A DNA stretch of 64,000 bases from Gnetum montanum (Eukaryota; Streptophyta; Gnetopsida; Gnetales; Gnetaceae), in assembly GCA_015680685.1 (NCBI GenBank), contig MNCI01020374.1:60965-124964 (forward strand), read 5' to 3'. Shown piece by piece: positions 10,259 to 19,583 of the stretch; positions within the stretch are counted from its first letter, which is position 1, and each line of letters opens with the position of its first letter. Both the position numbers and the translations under genes were made by a program. The notes below the pieces were generated by a model that did no database searches, was not told the DNA's origin, and was given only the letters and a program-made list of their open reading frames with translations.

Positions 10259-10313
10259 TTACGCAAGGGCATTATAGGTTGGAACCTGCTTTGGGGAGGA
10301 CCCACTTGCGTAA
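10259..10313 (+). ncRNA. Conserved stem-loop element in the spacer (E1)
   Basis: The outer arms are TTACGCAAG (10259-10267) and CTTGCGTAA (10305-10313), a perfect 9-bp inverted repeat, extended by GG/CC across a bulged A. Inside lies AGGT-TGGA-ACCT (10276-10287). The D homologue on the minus strand at 38930-38970 aligns without gaps over 49 nt, but its inner arms read AGGC/GCCT and its outer closing pair is T-A instead of C-G, so pairing is kept while bases change. Copies also exist at 20614-20668 (E2) and 50364-50412. Probably an RNA structure acting in the transcript; role unknown. Confidence 0.6.
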
Positions 10314-10618
10314 TCTTTGTAATTTACACTCATTTCACATCACCACCACATCATTTTATACCCTCCAAGTACTTCATTGACAAATTTATTCTTTCCTTTA
10401 TCATCCTTTTAATTTCAACGTTCCTATGCACCATAACATGTCCTTTTTCCTCATTCTATTCATGAATTTCATTATCAGATTCTACCCCATTATACTTTTT
10501 ATGCCTCCCGATCTATTCAATGTTACCCTAGACCTTTCCAATTACCCTCAAATCCTTCATTTTTGGCCTTGGAAATTTAGAAATTCATTAATTTTACTAA
10601 GTACCCTATTTTCAATAG

Positions 10619-10700
10619 GCCTTGATATTGGGTTCGACGTGATATCGGGTTCACACTATCGAGTACACGATATCGCATCCATAAAATCTATATATATGGA
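10619..10700 (+). promoter_or_regulatory. Internal copy of the U3 palindrome module with TATA-like box (E1)
   Basis: GATATTGGG, GTGATATCGGG and CGAGTACACGATATCGC at 10623-10676 repeat the GATATC...GTAC...GATATC module of the LTR. TATATATA follows at 10689-10696, at about the same distance as in the LTR. E2 has the counterpart at 20985-21040. It may be an internal promoter for ORF2, or a trace of an old internal LTR-like insertion. Confidence 0.45.
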
Positions 10701-10870
10701 CCCCCCTCACACGTCAACATCATTTTACACTATTCATGCAAGGGGAGTTGTTCAAATTTTCTTCCACGAACTTGCTAGCTTGTGCACCTATCATTTAAAC
10801 ATCCATAACTTGCTTGTTAAGGATCTGATTCCCACTCCAATTGAACCTATGTAAACCCAAAGTATTTAGC

Positions 10871-10888
10871 TTAGTCATGGGGGAAGGG
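10871..10888 (+). promoter_or_regulatory. Internal PPT-like tract (E1)
   Basis: TTAGTCAT followed by GGGGGAAGGG resembles the terminal polypurine tract (TTAGTCATGGGGGTA) placed before the 3' LTR. The same arrangement occurs in E2 (TTAGTTGT then GGGGGAGGGG, 21223-21239) and E0 (28-39). Confidence 0.45.
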
Positions 10889-11172
10889 TACAGTCCAAAT
10901 TGAGCATAATTTTTCCAAAATTTATTATCACCCAAAGGATATCATAAAGGGTAACTGACCGTAGAACTGTTAAACACGTTGCCAAATCAACTTTCTCTCT
11001 TTACTCATACCATGAGAATTAATTTTTGGAGCCACCTAATCAAATTGGGCCTAATATCAAAACTTTTAGGGGACATTTTCATAAAATTTCCTAACTCTAG
11101 ATCACACGAAACAAACAACGAATTCATTAAAGGCAAAAAGTAAAGGTATAAGTCACATTTTGTAAATAACCT

Positions 11173-11204
11173 TACTAATAGTTAGCCCTGTGTGATTGCA
11201 GATG
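11173..11204 (+). promoter_or_regulatory. Predicted branch point and 3' splice site at the ORF2 start (E1)
   Basis: TACTAAT (11173-11179) is followed 21 nt later by GCAG (11198-11201), with ATG directly after. The same layout occurs at 21489-21520 (E2) and at 38140-38172 on the minus strand (D). Athila env-like genes are known to be expressed from a spliced RNA, which supports the reading. The donor was not located. Confidence 0.55.
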
Positions 11205-14059
11205 ACCCCTAAATGTGGATAGGAAGGAGGACCCTCTCAAGGTGTGTCCAAATGACCAAGGAGAGGTAGAGGCCAGGTGTCTCTTGAGGAATGTATAGAA
11301 TAGGAGGCACAATCATTCAGCATCTATTAAGAGCCTCCTGTTATTGTGCAATCGAGACAGGCTAAAAGGGGAGCCGCTGAAGCACCTGAATAGGGACAAC
11401 GTCTCACGTTGGCCCTAGAATGTGTTTAGGCAATCCACGAAAGGTCCACGTCAGTAGCTGTGATCATGGAACTCAACTTTGGACCTTTCGTTAAGTTTTC
11501 TCTTGAAGTAGTCAACGCCCAACTCAAAGGATCCCCATTATGGCCTATCATCTATGAAACTAGTGCCTGGTACTTGAGAGAGATGTACCAATTTTGGCAC
11601 AATAAAGGAGAAGGTACCATAGTTGATATTATTGGTGTTTCTATAAATTTCTTTTCCAAAGCCATTTTGGAAGTGTTAAATCTTCCAAATACAGGGCCAA
11701 AAGTTTCTCACCTACCCACTTGCTTCGATGCTAATGCATGAAAAATTTGGTTGAAAAGGACGTACGAAAAGGAAGATAGGGTGTATGGAGAGTTGACCTT
11801 GGAGGAGAGGATCTGTTTCAAGATCAGTACTTATCACATCTTCCCCACAAAAGGATTGAATAGAATATCCACATATGTAGCTAGACGAAGTGCAATATTG
11901 ATGGGTAAGGTTAATGCTAACCTACCCCATCTGTATCTGACAGAGATTCTAAGGTAGTTTGAGGAATGCAAGATAGGGAAGTTTGCATTGCCCTTCCCCT
12001 GTCTCATCAAGAAGCTGTGTCGACGTGTTGGAATTCTGGGGGACACCAATGATGTCCTAAGAAGAGCCCAAAATGCTTCGTTTACTGAATTGCTGAAGCC
12101 ATCAGCCCCAAGGAAAAGTGCTAGTGAGACACTGTAGCCAAAACAAGAATAGATGGTGAGGCCCACTATAAACTGCAAGGCCTAGCCAACTTCCAAGCAG
12201 AAGGCCCAGTCAACAACAAGAAGTAGGGCCTAGCACACTCCAATAAGACCAACTATCACCATCGCCGCAGGATTATTGATCATCGATGAGCCATCTCAGG
12301 GCCATCATTGAGACGGTCCGCTAGGGAAGTTGTGATGATGCCAATCTCTTCTAGGTCATCGATGANTAGTCAGCTAGGGAAGTTGTGATGATGCCAATCT
12401 CTTCTAGGTCATCGATGATACCGTATGACCCATGGTCTTCATCGATTGTGCACAGGGCAAGGTGTGAATCCAAATAGGAGGAGGGGAAATGCACTGGTCA
12501 CAACAGATCTCAAGGAACACTGCATCTTTCCAGGTGCAATTAGAAACTGGTGAAGGTGCCACAGTAGTGGTCATGCAGCACCAAGATGTAGCAGGAGCCA
12601 CAGAAGTGGTCATAGACCACATAAAAGAATTATTCAATGTCCTTGTTGTGCCATCGATAGACTTTATGGGAACATGTGATGCTCAAAATTTGGCCAGCCC
12701 CTTGATGACTCCTACGGAGCATGAGGATGTTCTCGATCAATTATTGCAGACAGGACAAGTGATGACATCCTTATTTGACATTCCTCAAGATGTCATAGCA
12801 ACTCAATTAGACCTCATGTTCACCAAAGGGAAGCTGGTCATGGTAGAGATCAAGGTTGAGCATGTAGAAACAAAGTTAGAAAGACTCCAAGAGATGCTCA
12901 TAACCCTGCAAGCTGCACAATGGGATCCATCTTGATTTCTCCACACAGACTAGCTAGAGTCTTTCAGGACAAAGAAAATTACTAGATTATTGGTAGAAAA
13001 TAAGAAAGTGGTGGAGGAAAAAGAGAAGGCTAATTGGGATGCTTCAAAGGCACAAGCATAGACATATGCACATGCCAAAGCACTCAAGGCCTTACAAGAG
13101 GAGAATAAATAGCTTGTCACAGAAAATCTTCGGTTGACCACTGTGGAAAAATAAAGGAAGGTTCTCAAAGAAAATTTTTAATAGTTGCAAGAACAATTAG
13201 TTAGGGTCAATCAAGACATAAATCGCTTGGCTAGAGAAAATAGAATGCTTTCAATGGAGGAGGTATGTGCAATTTATCAAAAGATAGCAATTGAAATAAG
13301 TGCATGGTAAAACAAGGCCAAGCAACATAAAAAGTTGAAGGAACACTTCAGGGACTAGGTGGGGATGTACAAGTAAGTAGTTGAAAAAGAAATCTATATG
13401 GCCAAGACCCATATCAATACTCTTAGTACTCAAAACATTAACTAGCAGGCCATATTGGATACCTATGCATTTGTCCACCAAGCAGAGCTCAAAAGCCAGG
13501 ACCTGCTGATATAAGATCTTACAGAGTACATGGAATTGGCAAACCTGCGGTATGCCAATTTAGCAATGTTAATAGCAGGACATCTAAGAATAGAGTTGAA
13601 GAAGTAGGTAGCTACCACCTATGTAAAATATGAACAGAATTTGCTGAGCACAAGAAGATGCTGCAAAAACTAGAAGTGGAAAATTCTAAATTAGAGGTGG
13701 TCAAGGTTAGCTACTAGGGATAAAAGGATGTTGCAAAAAACTTGGCTTGATGGCTTATGAATTACTAGGAATACAAGGACAAAGCCAGAGCCTATGAAGA
13801 GGAATGACAACTGTTTGCAGCTTGGTATGTCAAGGCCAACCAGATGTTCCCACAACTGCCATGCCCATGTGAGGTGTCAACTCCATCAAACATTGGAGCA
13901 TCAACATGGATGGCATAGGAACCTTGAATCGAAGAGGAAAAGCTCTAGGACCTTCTTTAGAGCCATCAACTTCCAAAGCCTGGAGCACAAGACAAAAGGA
14001 AGAGATCCATGGAGGAGCCACCACCATCATAAACCACATGAGTTCCAATAATTATGTAA
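11202..14059 (+). pseudogene. ORF2 of E1: plant-transposon-type domain plus long coiled coil
   Basis: Reading starts 'MTPKCG' and continues in frame through a break-ridden N-terminus into a domain at codons about 85-280. That domain contains 'EMYQFWHNKGEGTIVDIIG', 'VSINFFSKAILEVLNLPN', 'TYHIFPTKGLNRISTYVAR' and 'FALPFPCLIKKLCRRVGI'. This is the pattern of the putative plant transposon protein domain found in extra ORFs of plant Gypsy elements. From about codon 430 the sequence is a heptad-rich, Gln/Glu/Lys/Ala-rich helix ('LEEKEKANWDASKAQA'-like). The conserved block 'YMELANLRYANLAMLIAGHL' lies near 13530-13585. It ends with a Pro/Glu-rich tail. It has many stops and several frameshifts. It occupies the env-like position but shows no membrane segment. 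Function unknown; a structural or nucleoprotein role is only a guess. Confidence 0.7.
12320..12418. other. Assembly join: 46-bp duplication around a single N
   Basis: The 46 bp from GCTAGGGAAG to CATCGATGA occur at 12320-12365 and again at 12373-12418, separated by N (12366) and six bases. E2 has this segment once. An uncollapsed contig overlap is the simplest explanation. Confidence 0.8.
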
Positions 14060-14188
14060 TTTTTGTCTGTGTTCCAATTTTTTCATATTCAATTCTCCAC
14101 TATGGCATGAATAAATTTCTAGTTACTCAATAATTCCATACCTATCCACTGTGTAATCAATTAGGCTTGTTCTCATTTTGTTCAACTC

Positions 14189-14283
14189 AAGGGTGGTTTT
14201 TCATTTAGTCATGGGGGTATGATGAACCATGATTTNAAGGGTGGTTTTTCATTTAGTCATGGGGGTATGATGAACCATGATTT
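14189..14283. other. Assembly join: 47-bp duplication around a single N, across the 3' LTR boundary
   Basis: The segment from AAGGGTGG to CATGATTT (14189-14235) is repeated exactly at 14237-14283 with one N between. The purine tract and the first bases of the 3' LTR therefore appear twice; the real locus probably has one. Confidence 0.85.
14261..14267 (+). promoter_or_regulatory. Terminal polypurine tract (E1)
   Basis: GGGGGTA directly precedes the TG of the 3' LTR, after TTTCATTTAGTCAT. The same sequence precedes the LTRs of E2, E0 and, reversed, D. Confidence 0.75.
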
Positions 14284-15141
14284 GTTAGGCTTCAATATCA
14301 GACCTGCGATATCAGACCCATGATATCGAGTACGCGATATCGGGGCCTGACTAACGATATCAAATACGTGATATTGTGGTTCCTATGTAAGCCGATAAAT
14401 ACCACATTTGGGTGCACAAGACAAGGGAGTTAGTTAGTGTTAGAGTAGAATCTTTTTGTCATTTTTTAGTTCATCTCAACCCTTTCCCCAGTGCATGCTT
14501 GCAATGTGATGATTGTAATTGTACAGAACGTTTATTCGAGTGTGATGTACTTGGACACACACATGACCTACAATAAAGATTGAGATTACTTCATCATTGC
14601 AGCATTCACTTAGTTTTAATTACTTAACTACAATTTTTGTTTATTGTTTTCTCAATTAATATTTCTTATCCTTCATTTACTATCCCTGTTATTAAACGTG
14701 GAATGAGTACGACTTAATCATGAGCATTTAAGTGTGACTACTTGGTAACCTAGTAGCGTATCTAGGAGTGCTCAAGTAATACATGCTTGGTAATCCCAGA
14801 AGTAGTACACGAGGTCCAAGATGTGTATGGATGATTAAGGATGGATGCTCATTACACTTAGGCTAGCTTAGATTCTCTTCTCTCATTCCCTATTAGCTTA
14901 AAACAAAGTTATTTTCCATTGCCTCTAGAAGTAGCACTAGTTTAGTACCACATCATACACCTCCCTCTGGACTAAATCATATGTGACAAAGCAAATACTA
15001 GTCCAAGTGGGAAGACAACGAACTGCGATCAATGTGTAACTATCTAGATACCATAGCTAGCCCATCTGCAGAGTTCGACTGGATCATGCCTGAGTGCTCA
15101 TATTTATATGGTTGAGTGTAGGGGTACCTAGCCACTCATCA
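14268..15141 (+). repeat. 3' LTR of E1
   Basis: TGATGAACC...CTCATCA, 874 bp against 874 bp for the 5' LTR. The TATA box is mutated to GATAAATA (14394-14401), while the 5' copy is intact. The GATATC modules are at about 14296-14375. It is followed by the GGCAT duplication at 15142-15146. Confidence 0.9.
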
Positions 15142-15146
15142 GGCAT

Positions 15147-16961
15147 TTTTCCCTTAGAGGCAATCTAGCATTGCCACTATGATTAGGCTTATTACTTGGC
15201 TAGAAGGGATGGCCAATCCTCTTCCTATCTCACTTCACCAAGCTCCTATGGCTTGCCTATATTGACTTTGTCACTCCATGTTGGCAAGACCTTTAAGCCC
15301 AAGTATAAATGCCTTTGGTCAAGGTCCCAAAGGTTACCTCAAGAGACATGTCCATTATTACAATGCATCCTTTCAGGTATCAATTACAACTACCCTTTTA
15401 AGTCTTGTTACGATAACCATAACACTTGTTATGAAGAGGCACCATCTTCATTAGGTAGCAACATCATTTGGGAATGGGGATGTTACAATGATGATGATTC
15501 ATGATTGTTGGTTATTTTTATTAATATGATAACATGTGATTTCTAAGGTTTGAAATAATATAATTATATTATGTGTGTTATAGCATATTAAATATAATTT
15601 TGGGTTTATTCTAGTATTTCTCTTATTTTATGTTGGACATCAAGAACCCATTCTTGCGTTGTTGTGGCTTATTTCCTATATCTTTTGGTGACTTAAACCT
15701 TTATGCATCATTCAAGCCCTTGTTCAAATGCATATAATCCAATATTGTAAATTATATTATTAATTTTAGAATTTGGTAAAGTCTAGTTTGTGGCTACAAA
15801 TACCTAATAAAGGCTTTCTTTCTTAGCATCAATTGATTTGCATCTTTTTCTTGCTCATACCCTCTTCTCATGATTATATGTAATTTTTTTAATAGGTTCA
15901 AATCTAAAACTAATTTTAATGTATGTTTTTTTTCTCATGGTGTGATCTTGAAAATCCATAACTTATGGACTTGTGCGAAGCTTTTCTTCTCTTACCAAAT
16001 AGAGAAGATGGTCTTTCTTATATATGTATCTTTCGTTGTTTTTTAGAATCATTTTATTAATTTATTTATCTTTAATATTAGAACCTTTGATTTAAGATTT
16101 GGGACATTATTCATTTCGATTAATCATCTTTGCTAATCTTAATCTTTCTTTCCTATTTTCTAGCAGTAACAACATTGATGGTGGAGGAGATATTTTAGGC
16201 ATGTATGGACATATTCGTGATGTTGAAGAGCCAAGAGACTAATCCTAGGATTTCATATGATTTTTTCTATTAACTGACATGAATTCATAGAAAAGTAACT
16301 GATATGGTACTAACAATTCTTACCATGGTAAGTTTATATTAGAGAATTTGCATAGTGGTATGCTACCTAGTATTAGGAAACCTTAGGTGGTAGTAAGGAG
16401 ATAGGACTTAGGATGATAATAAGATTTGTGCTAGCCTAAAATGTACCTACCTGGTAATATTCATTATCAAGGATTGTCTAGATAGGCAAGGTTTCTAACC
16501 AAGAGGCCTTGATTACTAGTTTAAGCTAATATCATCCATATAATTATTCTAATGTTTAATGTGGTAACCTATGGAATATCATTAGCAAGAGTGAATTATG
16601 GGGTAATGATAATTCTTAGATTAATATTTAAGTTAACTATTATTTATTATTGACTAATAATGTGATGTTTTTTGTTATAGCCATGTAGTGGAAGTTACAA
16701 CATTTGATATATTGAAATGAAGTTGAAATATTGAATACATTGAAACATGGATGATATTATTGAAATAGCTAATAAAAAGTAAAGTATTAAAATAGAGTTA
16801 AAATATTGATATAGAGTTGGAATCTCCAATTAAAATAGCTAATGAGAGAAACTAAAAAAAGTAATCATGAGAGAGATGCAATAATAAACAAGTTGTGGTA
16901 AAACATAAAAATTGCCTCTTAAGGAGGTACTACCAAAGCACTCTTTACTCTACTCCACATA
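15147..16961. other. Gene-free spacer between E1 and E2
   Basis: AT-rich DNA. The first few hundred bases are the continuation of the sequence E1 inserted into (possibly the tRNA-Met-primed LTR element at 5641-6140). A 102-codon ORF at 15196 has no recognisable domain. At 16700-16850 short words such as GAAATAGCTAAT and AAAATATTGA recur loosely. The last 40 bp (16921-16961) are one copy of a 70-bp-period duplication whose second copy lies after E2 (25303-25345). Confidence 0.5.
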
Positions 16962-17788
16962 TGATGAGTCATCATTTAGGCAATCATGATATCTCGTACA
17001 CGATATCACAGCCTAGCCACGATATCGCGTACGTGATATTGCAGCCTGTCTCCTCATCTATAAATAAGAGGTAGGCAGTTCTAATAGGAAGAAGTTAGTT
17101 TTAGAGTTAGTTTCGATTTTAGTTTTTTTTCTCTCAACTCTTTTCCTCCCAGTGTATGCCCGTAGTGTGGTGATTGTAATTGTACGACATCCTTTATTTG
17201 AGTGTGACGTACTTGGACATGCACATGACCAAAAATAAAGATCGAGATTACTTCATCATTGCAGCATTCACTTAGTTTAATTATTTATTTAATTGTTATT
17301 TACTACTTTTCTAGTTAATCTCTTCTCACCCTTAAACTCCTGTTAAACATGGAATGAGTATGACTTGATTACAAGCATTTAAGTGTGACTACTTGGTAAC
17401 CTAGTAGCGTACCTAGGATTTGCGCTTGGTAATCCTAGTGGTAGTCATGCACGAAGTCCAAGATGTACACAGATGATTAAGGAACGGATGCTCATCGCAC
17501 TTAGGCTAGCTTAGATTCTCTCTCACCCTTCTCCCTTAGCTTAGCTTAGTTAATATCATCTTCCATTGCCCTCAGGAGTAGCATTAGCATAGAACACATC
17601 ATACACCTCATTCTAGACTAAACCATACGTGACAAAGTTAACACTAGTCCAGATGGGAAGACAACGAACTACGACCTAAGGCTAACTATCTAGATGCCAC
17701 AACTAGTCCATCTGTGGAGTTCAACCAGATCACATGTGTAACGCTCGTATTCATATGGTTGAGTGTAGGGGTACCTCGCCACTCATCA
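16962..17788 (+). repeat. 5' LTR of E2
   Basis: TGATGAG...CTCATCA, 827 bp. U3 carries two palindrome modules (GATATCTCGTACACGATATC at 16989-17008, and CGATATCGCGTACGTGATAT about 15 bp later), while the 3' LTR of the same element carries only one. TATAAATA is at 17059-17066. Confidence 0.9.
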
Positions 17789-17789
17789 T

Positions 17790-17807
17790 TGGCACTATTG
17801 CCGGGGA
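17790..17807 (+). promoter_or_regulatory. Primer-binding site, tRNA-Asp type (E2)
   Basis: TGGCACTATTGCCGGGGA differs from the tRNA-Asp complement at three transition positions, the best preserved copy in the window. It starts two bases after the LTR end. Confidence 0.88.
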
Positions 17808-17929
17808 CGGTGCTAGTTATCTAGATTAGTTATATCATACAAGGTCGCTATACAGGAATTAATGATATATCTTTTATGAAGAAATAATTATAAAAAGTCA
17901 CATATAAATTCACACACAATTTCATAACC

Positions 17930-19583
17930 ATGCCTCTCCTACAAGACTATAATAATGCCACATCTAGTGAGGAAGTTCATTAGAGAACCAATGAACTATA
18001 TGAAAATGAAAATTGGAGCATGCAACCAGAGGTGGAGGTTTCTTATAAGCATAAATGAAGGCAACATTATCCCAACGCACAAAAGCATAACTTAATTGAT
18101 GACAATGAACCCCCATTAGCCACTACAAGCCTAACACAAATACAAGAGGCTCTTCGAATCTCCTGTAGGCATTGTAAAGAGAGCCNNNNNNNNNNNNNNN
18201 NNNNNNNNNNNNNNNNNNNNNNNNNNNNNNNNNNNNNNNNNNNNNNNNNNNNNNNNNNNNNNNNNNNNNNNNNNNNNNNNNNNNNNNNNNNNNNNNNNNN
18301 NNNNNNNNNNNNNNNNNNNNNNNNNNNNNNNNNNNNNNNNNNNNNNNNNNNNNNNNNNNNNNNNNNNNNNNNNNNNNNNNNNNNNNNNNNNNNNNNGTTG
18401 AAAAACATCAACAAGACCAAAATCTCAACTTAACAAAGGTCCATAATCACAAAAAGGAGAAATCAACCTATCACAAGGAGAAAGAACCATCTTTGCCAGT
18501 ACAATAATCACTAGAAGAAGTCAAGGAAAAGATCAATAAGATGTCGGAATGGACGCATAAAAAGTGTGGAGAATATATTGATATCATTGGAGATAGAGTT
18601 TTGACAACCCGAGAAGTAGGACAAAGTATCAATAGACAATTGAAAATAAGGGATAAGGAAAATAAAAGCGCAACTACCAATCATACAAATGAATGCAACA
18701 TTTGCTTGTATGATCACCCCAAGGGCTAATGCCCAATCTTGTTACATTTATTCGAGCATTGGGGAAGCATTTTACATCCCGAGTTCATACAGAGATATTG
18801 TGTCTGATCACAGTGGAAACAATCCCAGTCGTGGGGGAAGCCACCCTTAAATTGGAGACACCCTTCATATCATCCGAATCCAAATGCTTATCTAGTCCAA
18901 TATCCTGTTTCCCCAACTGGGTCAACATACTTCATCTCACCGCATTATCATTCTCCTCAATACTATCAGCCCATGTCCTCAACACAACCACCACCTTGTG
19001 CACCTCACACTTCTCCTAATTCTCAACATTATCATCTTTTCCCTCCTTCTACATTGCCACCACCTATTCCTAAGGTGTTTGCACCACAATAGCAACCTCT
19101 GAACATTACTTGTGCTACTATTGCCAACAGTAGTGAGATATCTCAGCAACATCGAAGGCGTCCCTTCTTTAGAAATGACCTTAGGAAGGGACAACACAAT
19201 TCCAAGGCCACTGCATCCTCCAACTCCACACAAGTCCAACCCTATAGTGCACCCTTATCTTCAAACCCAATGCCTCATGTTACTTCATCAGGGCCATCAA
19301 TTAACACTCCAACAACCATACAACCCAATGAACACATGGAAGGCAACATCCCGATCCTTGCATACCATCTTACGGTCACAAACATCATAGTGGGTAAACT
19401 CTTTATCCAAGAACTGCATCTTACAACTTGCCCCACTATGCTTACTATAATCAAGTGTGTGAACCCCAATGGGGTAAGTATGATCAAGTTTCAATATTTC
19501 TAATATGCAAGGATCCTCATCTTCCATTTATTAATCCTTTCCATCCTCAACCATTTAGTTATGGGGGACATCCCCCATTTTAA
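17930..19583 (+). pseudogene. gag of E2, partly hidden by an assembly gap
   Basis: It starts 'MPLLQDYNNATSSEE' like E1 ('MSLSQDYDNATTSK'). The capsid-like part is lost in the N run at 18186-18396 (the true gap length is unknown; E1 suggests several hundred bases are missing). After the gap the reading resumes at 'LTKVHNHKKEKSTY' and continues to 'KCGEYIDIIGD'. The zinc knuckle 'CNICLYDHPKG' follows (C-x2-C-x3-H, the last Cys preserved three codons on, after a stop). The Pro/His/Tyr-rich tail ends 'SYGGHPPF'. In-frame stops include Gln- and Arg-derived TAG and TGA. Confidence 0.8.
18186..18396. other. Assembly gap (211 N)
   Basis: Unsequenced bases within gag of E2. Aligned to E1, the flanks 'GHC...KESH' and 'WENVESSQWDQ' are about 480 bp apart, so the N count probably does not reflect the true length. 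Confidence 0.9.

Larger units (their letters stand above)
9122..11201 (+). other. Non-coding spacer between gag and ORF2 (E1)
   Basis: About 2.1 kb without a conserved ORF. It is alignable with 19584-21517 (E2), with 38143-40140 (D, minus strand) and with 49613-51500 (second internal region, minus strand). It begins T-rich and contains, in order, a conserved GTGACATCAAGGGGACTT word (about 9511), the 26-bp block, a purine tract, the stem-loop, a U3-like palindrome with a TATA-like sequence, a PPT-like tract and a splice acceptor. The 142-codon ORF at 10426 is not open in E2. In D this spacer lies between integrase and ORF2, so in E1 and E2 pol has been removed upstream of it. Confidence 0.75.
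6146..15141 (+). mobile_element. E1: complete non-autonomous Athila-like element (no pol)
   Basis: The element has a left LTR (6146-7019), a tRNA-Asp primer site (7021-7038), gag (7154-9121), a 2.1-kb non-coding spacer, ORF2 (11202-14059), a purine tract and a right LTR (14268-15141). It is flanked by the perfect duplication GGCAT. No protease, reverse transcriptase, RNase H or integrase motif is found in any frame between gag and ORF2. Element D has all of these between the same two genes. The LTRs differ at many transition sites (by eye roughly one in ten bases over the R/U5 part, not computed), so the insertion is old. Two single-N assembly joins inside (12366, 14236) add about 100 bp of probable artefact. 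Confidence 0.9.

Noticed and set aside
10426-10854. 142-codon ORF, hydrophobic N-terminus
   Set aside because: It lies in the E1 spacer; the homologous part of E2 is not open, and it overlaps the palindrome/TATA block. No family resemblance.
11202-14059. ORF2 as a retroviral-type envelope gene
   Set aside because: Right position, but no signal peptide, membrane segment or cysteine pattern is visible; the coiled-coil architecture argues against it.
15196-15504. 102-codon ORF between E1 and E2
   Set aside because: No domain, no homologous copy in the window and no supporting start or splice context; length is unremarkable by chance.
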